A stretch of 6,449 nucleotides of DNA from AEGEAN-183 sp964002385 (GTDB lineage Bacteria > Pseudomonadota > Gammaproteobacteria > Magnimaribacterales > Magnimaribacteraceae): assembly GCA_964002385.1 (NCBI GenBank), contig CAXFFS010000075.1, positions 1-6,449 of the forward strand, given 5' to 3'. How positions within the stretch are numbered: position 1 is the stretch's first letter; each line of letters starts with the position of its first letter. The position numbers and the translations under genes were made by a program. The notes beneath the pieces were generated by a model that was given only the letters and a program-made list of their open reading frames with translations, searched no databases and was not told the DNA's origin. Below, piece by piece: positions 5,957 to 6,449 of this stretch.

Positions 5957-6449
5957 GTGGCAAAACCTGAAACATTAACAAATACAGTAGATTTTGGTGA
6001 TAATCCTTATCTGGTAGGGCCGCATGAACCTATCAGACAGGAATTAGACAGACCAGAGCTTCAATGTTTAGGAGAAGTTCCTAAAGATTTTTCAGGAATT
6101 TACCTTAGAAATGGACCGAATCAGAGGTTTGCTCCATTCGGCCTACATCACTGGTTTGATGGTGATGGAATGATTCATTCAGCCCAATTTAAAGAAGGCG
6201 AAGTTAGTTACAGAAATAAGTGGATTAAAACAAAAGGTCTAGAAAAGGAGTTTGATGCAGGTAAATCTATTTGGCCTGGTTTAATGGACTCTCCAAACAG
6301 AGATTTGAAGACTAGCTGGGGTTCAGATCTATGGCTAAAGGACAATTCAAATACTGACATCTCTATACATGCCGGAAAAGCAATTTCAACCTTTTATCAA
6401 TGTGGTGACGCTTACGCATTGGATCCCTTGTCATTAGATACATTAGGTA
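5957..6449 (+). CDS. Carotenoid cleavage/lignostilbene dioxygenase family protein (RPE65-like), 3'-partial
   Basis: These are the first 164 residues of a non-haem iron oxygenase of the retinal pigment epithelial membrane protein family (PF03055), which cleaves C=C bonds of carotenoids, apocarotenoids or stilbenes with O2. The start is GTG behind a good GGAGG. The family's N-terminal signature blocks appear in order: NPYLVGPHEPI (about 16-26), GEVPKDFSGIYLRNGPN (about 39-55), HHWFDGDGMIH (about 64-74) with the hallmark DGDGM, YRNKW (about 85-89), and a strand pattern NTDISIHAGKAISTFYQCG followed by YALDPLSLDTLG at the edge. Family members usually have about 480-500 residues, so roughly two thirds lies outside the window. 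The four iron-binding histidines all fall in the missing part, so catalytic competence cannot be judged. No signal peptide is visible. It is transcribed away from the GST-isomerase-hydrolase-transporter run, a layout that suggests shared control and a joint pathway. The family is near certain; carotenoid versus stilbene substrate is open. Confidence 0.95.
   Translation, partial: MAKPETLTNTVDFGDNPYLVGPHEPIRQELDRPELQCLGEVPKDFSGIYLRNGPNQRFAPFGLHHWFDGDGMIHSAQFKEGEVSYRNKWIKTKGLEKEFDAGKSIWPGLMDSPNRDLKTSWGSDLWLKDNSNTDISIHAGKAISTFYQCGDAYALDPLSLDTLG

Noticed and set aside
1..6449. Mobile element, phage, CRISPR or toxin-antitoxin content
   Set aside because: No transposase, integrase, terminal inverted repeats, spaced repeat array or small toxin-like gene pair was found on either strand.

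Overview
This is an AT-rich bacterial window with tightly packed genes: two complete or partial MFS transporters, three soluble enzymes and the start of a carotenoid-oxygenase family enzyme. No RNA genes, insertion sequences, phage genes or CRISPR repeats are visible. The low GC, short intergenic gaps and gene families (spinster-type MFS, serine hydrolase of the beta-lactamase fold, glutathione-linked proteins, RPE65-like oxygenase) suggest a streamlined, probably marine proteobacterium, perhaps a gammaproteobacterium of the SAR86 kind. That placement is an inference from style and content, because no taxonomic marker gene lies in the window.

Layout: (1) The left edge, to 1045, is the plus-strand 3' part of an MFS transporter resembling the monocarboxylate/OFA group, with its N-terminus outside the window. 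(2) It meets, tail to tail with 11 bp between stop codons, a minus-strand run of four genes covering 5872 down to 1057. In transcription order these are a 341-aa GST-fold protein, a 443-aa protein made of two DsbA/2-hydroxychromene-2-carboxylate isomerase (kappa-GST-like) domains, a 375-aa cytoplasmic serine hydrolase with the beta-lactamase/family VIII esterase fold, and a 425-aa spinster-like MFS transporter. The gaps are 24, 9 and 19 bp, so one transcript is likely. (3) An 84-bp divergent intergenic region separates this run from a plus-strand gene that starts with GTG at 5957 and runs off the right edge. It encodes the N-terminal 164 residues of a carotenoid cleavage/lignostilbene dioxygenase family protein.

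Taken together, the divergent cluster looks like a small catabolic module: an MFS protein to move a small organic substrate, an esterase-like hydrolase, a non-haem iron oxygenase that splits C=C bonds, and two glutathione-type thioredoxin-fold proteins that could isomerise or conjugate the products. The substrate cannot be read from the sequence; apocarotenoids, stilbenes or other phenylpropanoid-like aromatics are the obvious candidates. The most unusual single feature is the tandem isomerase, whose N-terminal copy appears to have lost its active-site serine and cis-proline while the C-terminal copy keeps them.
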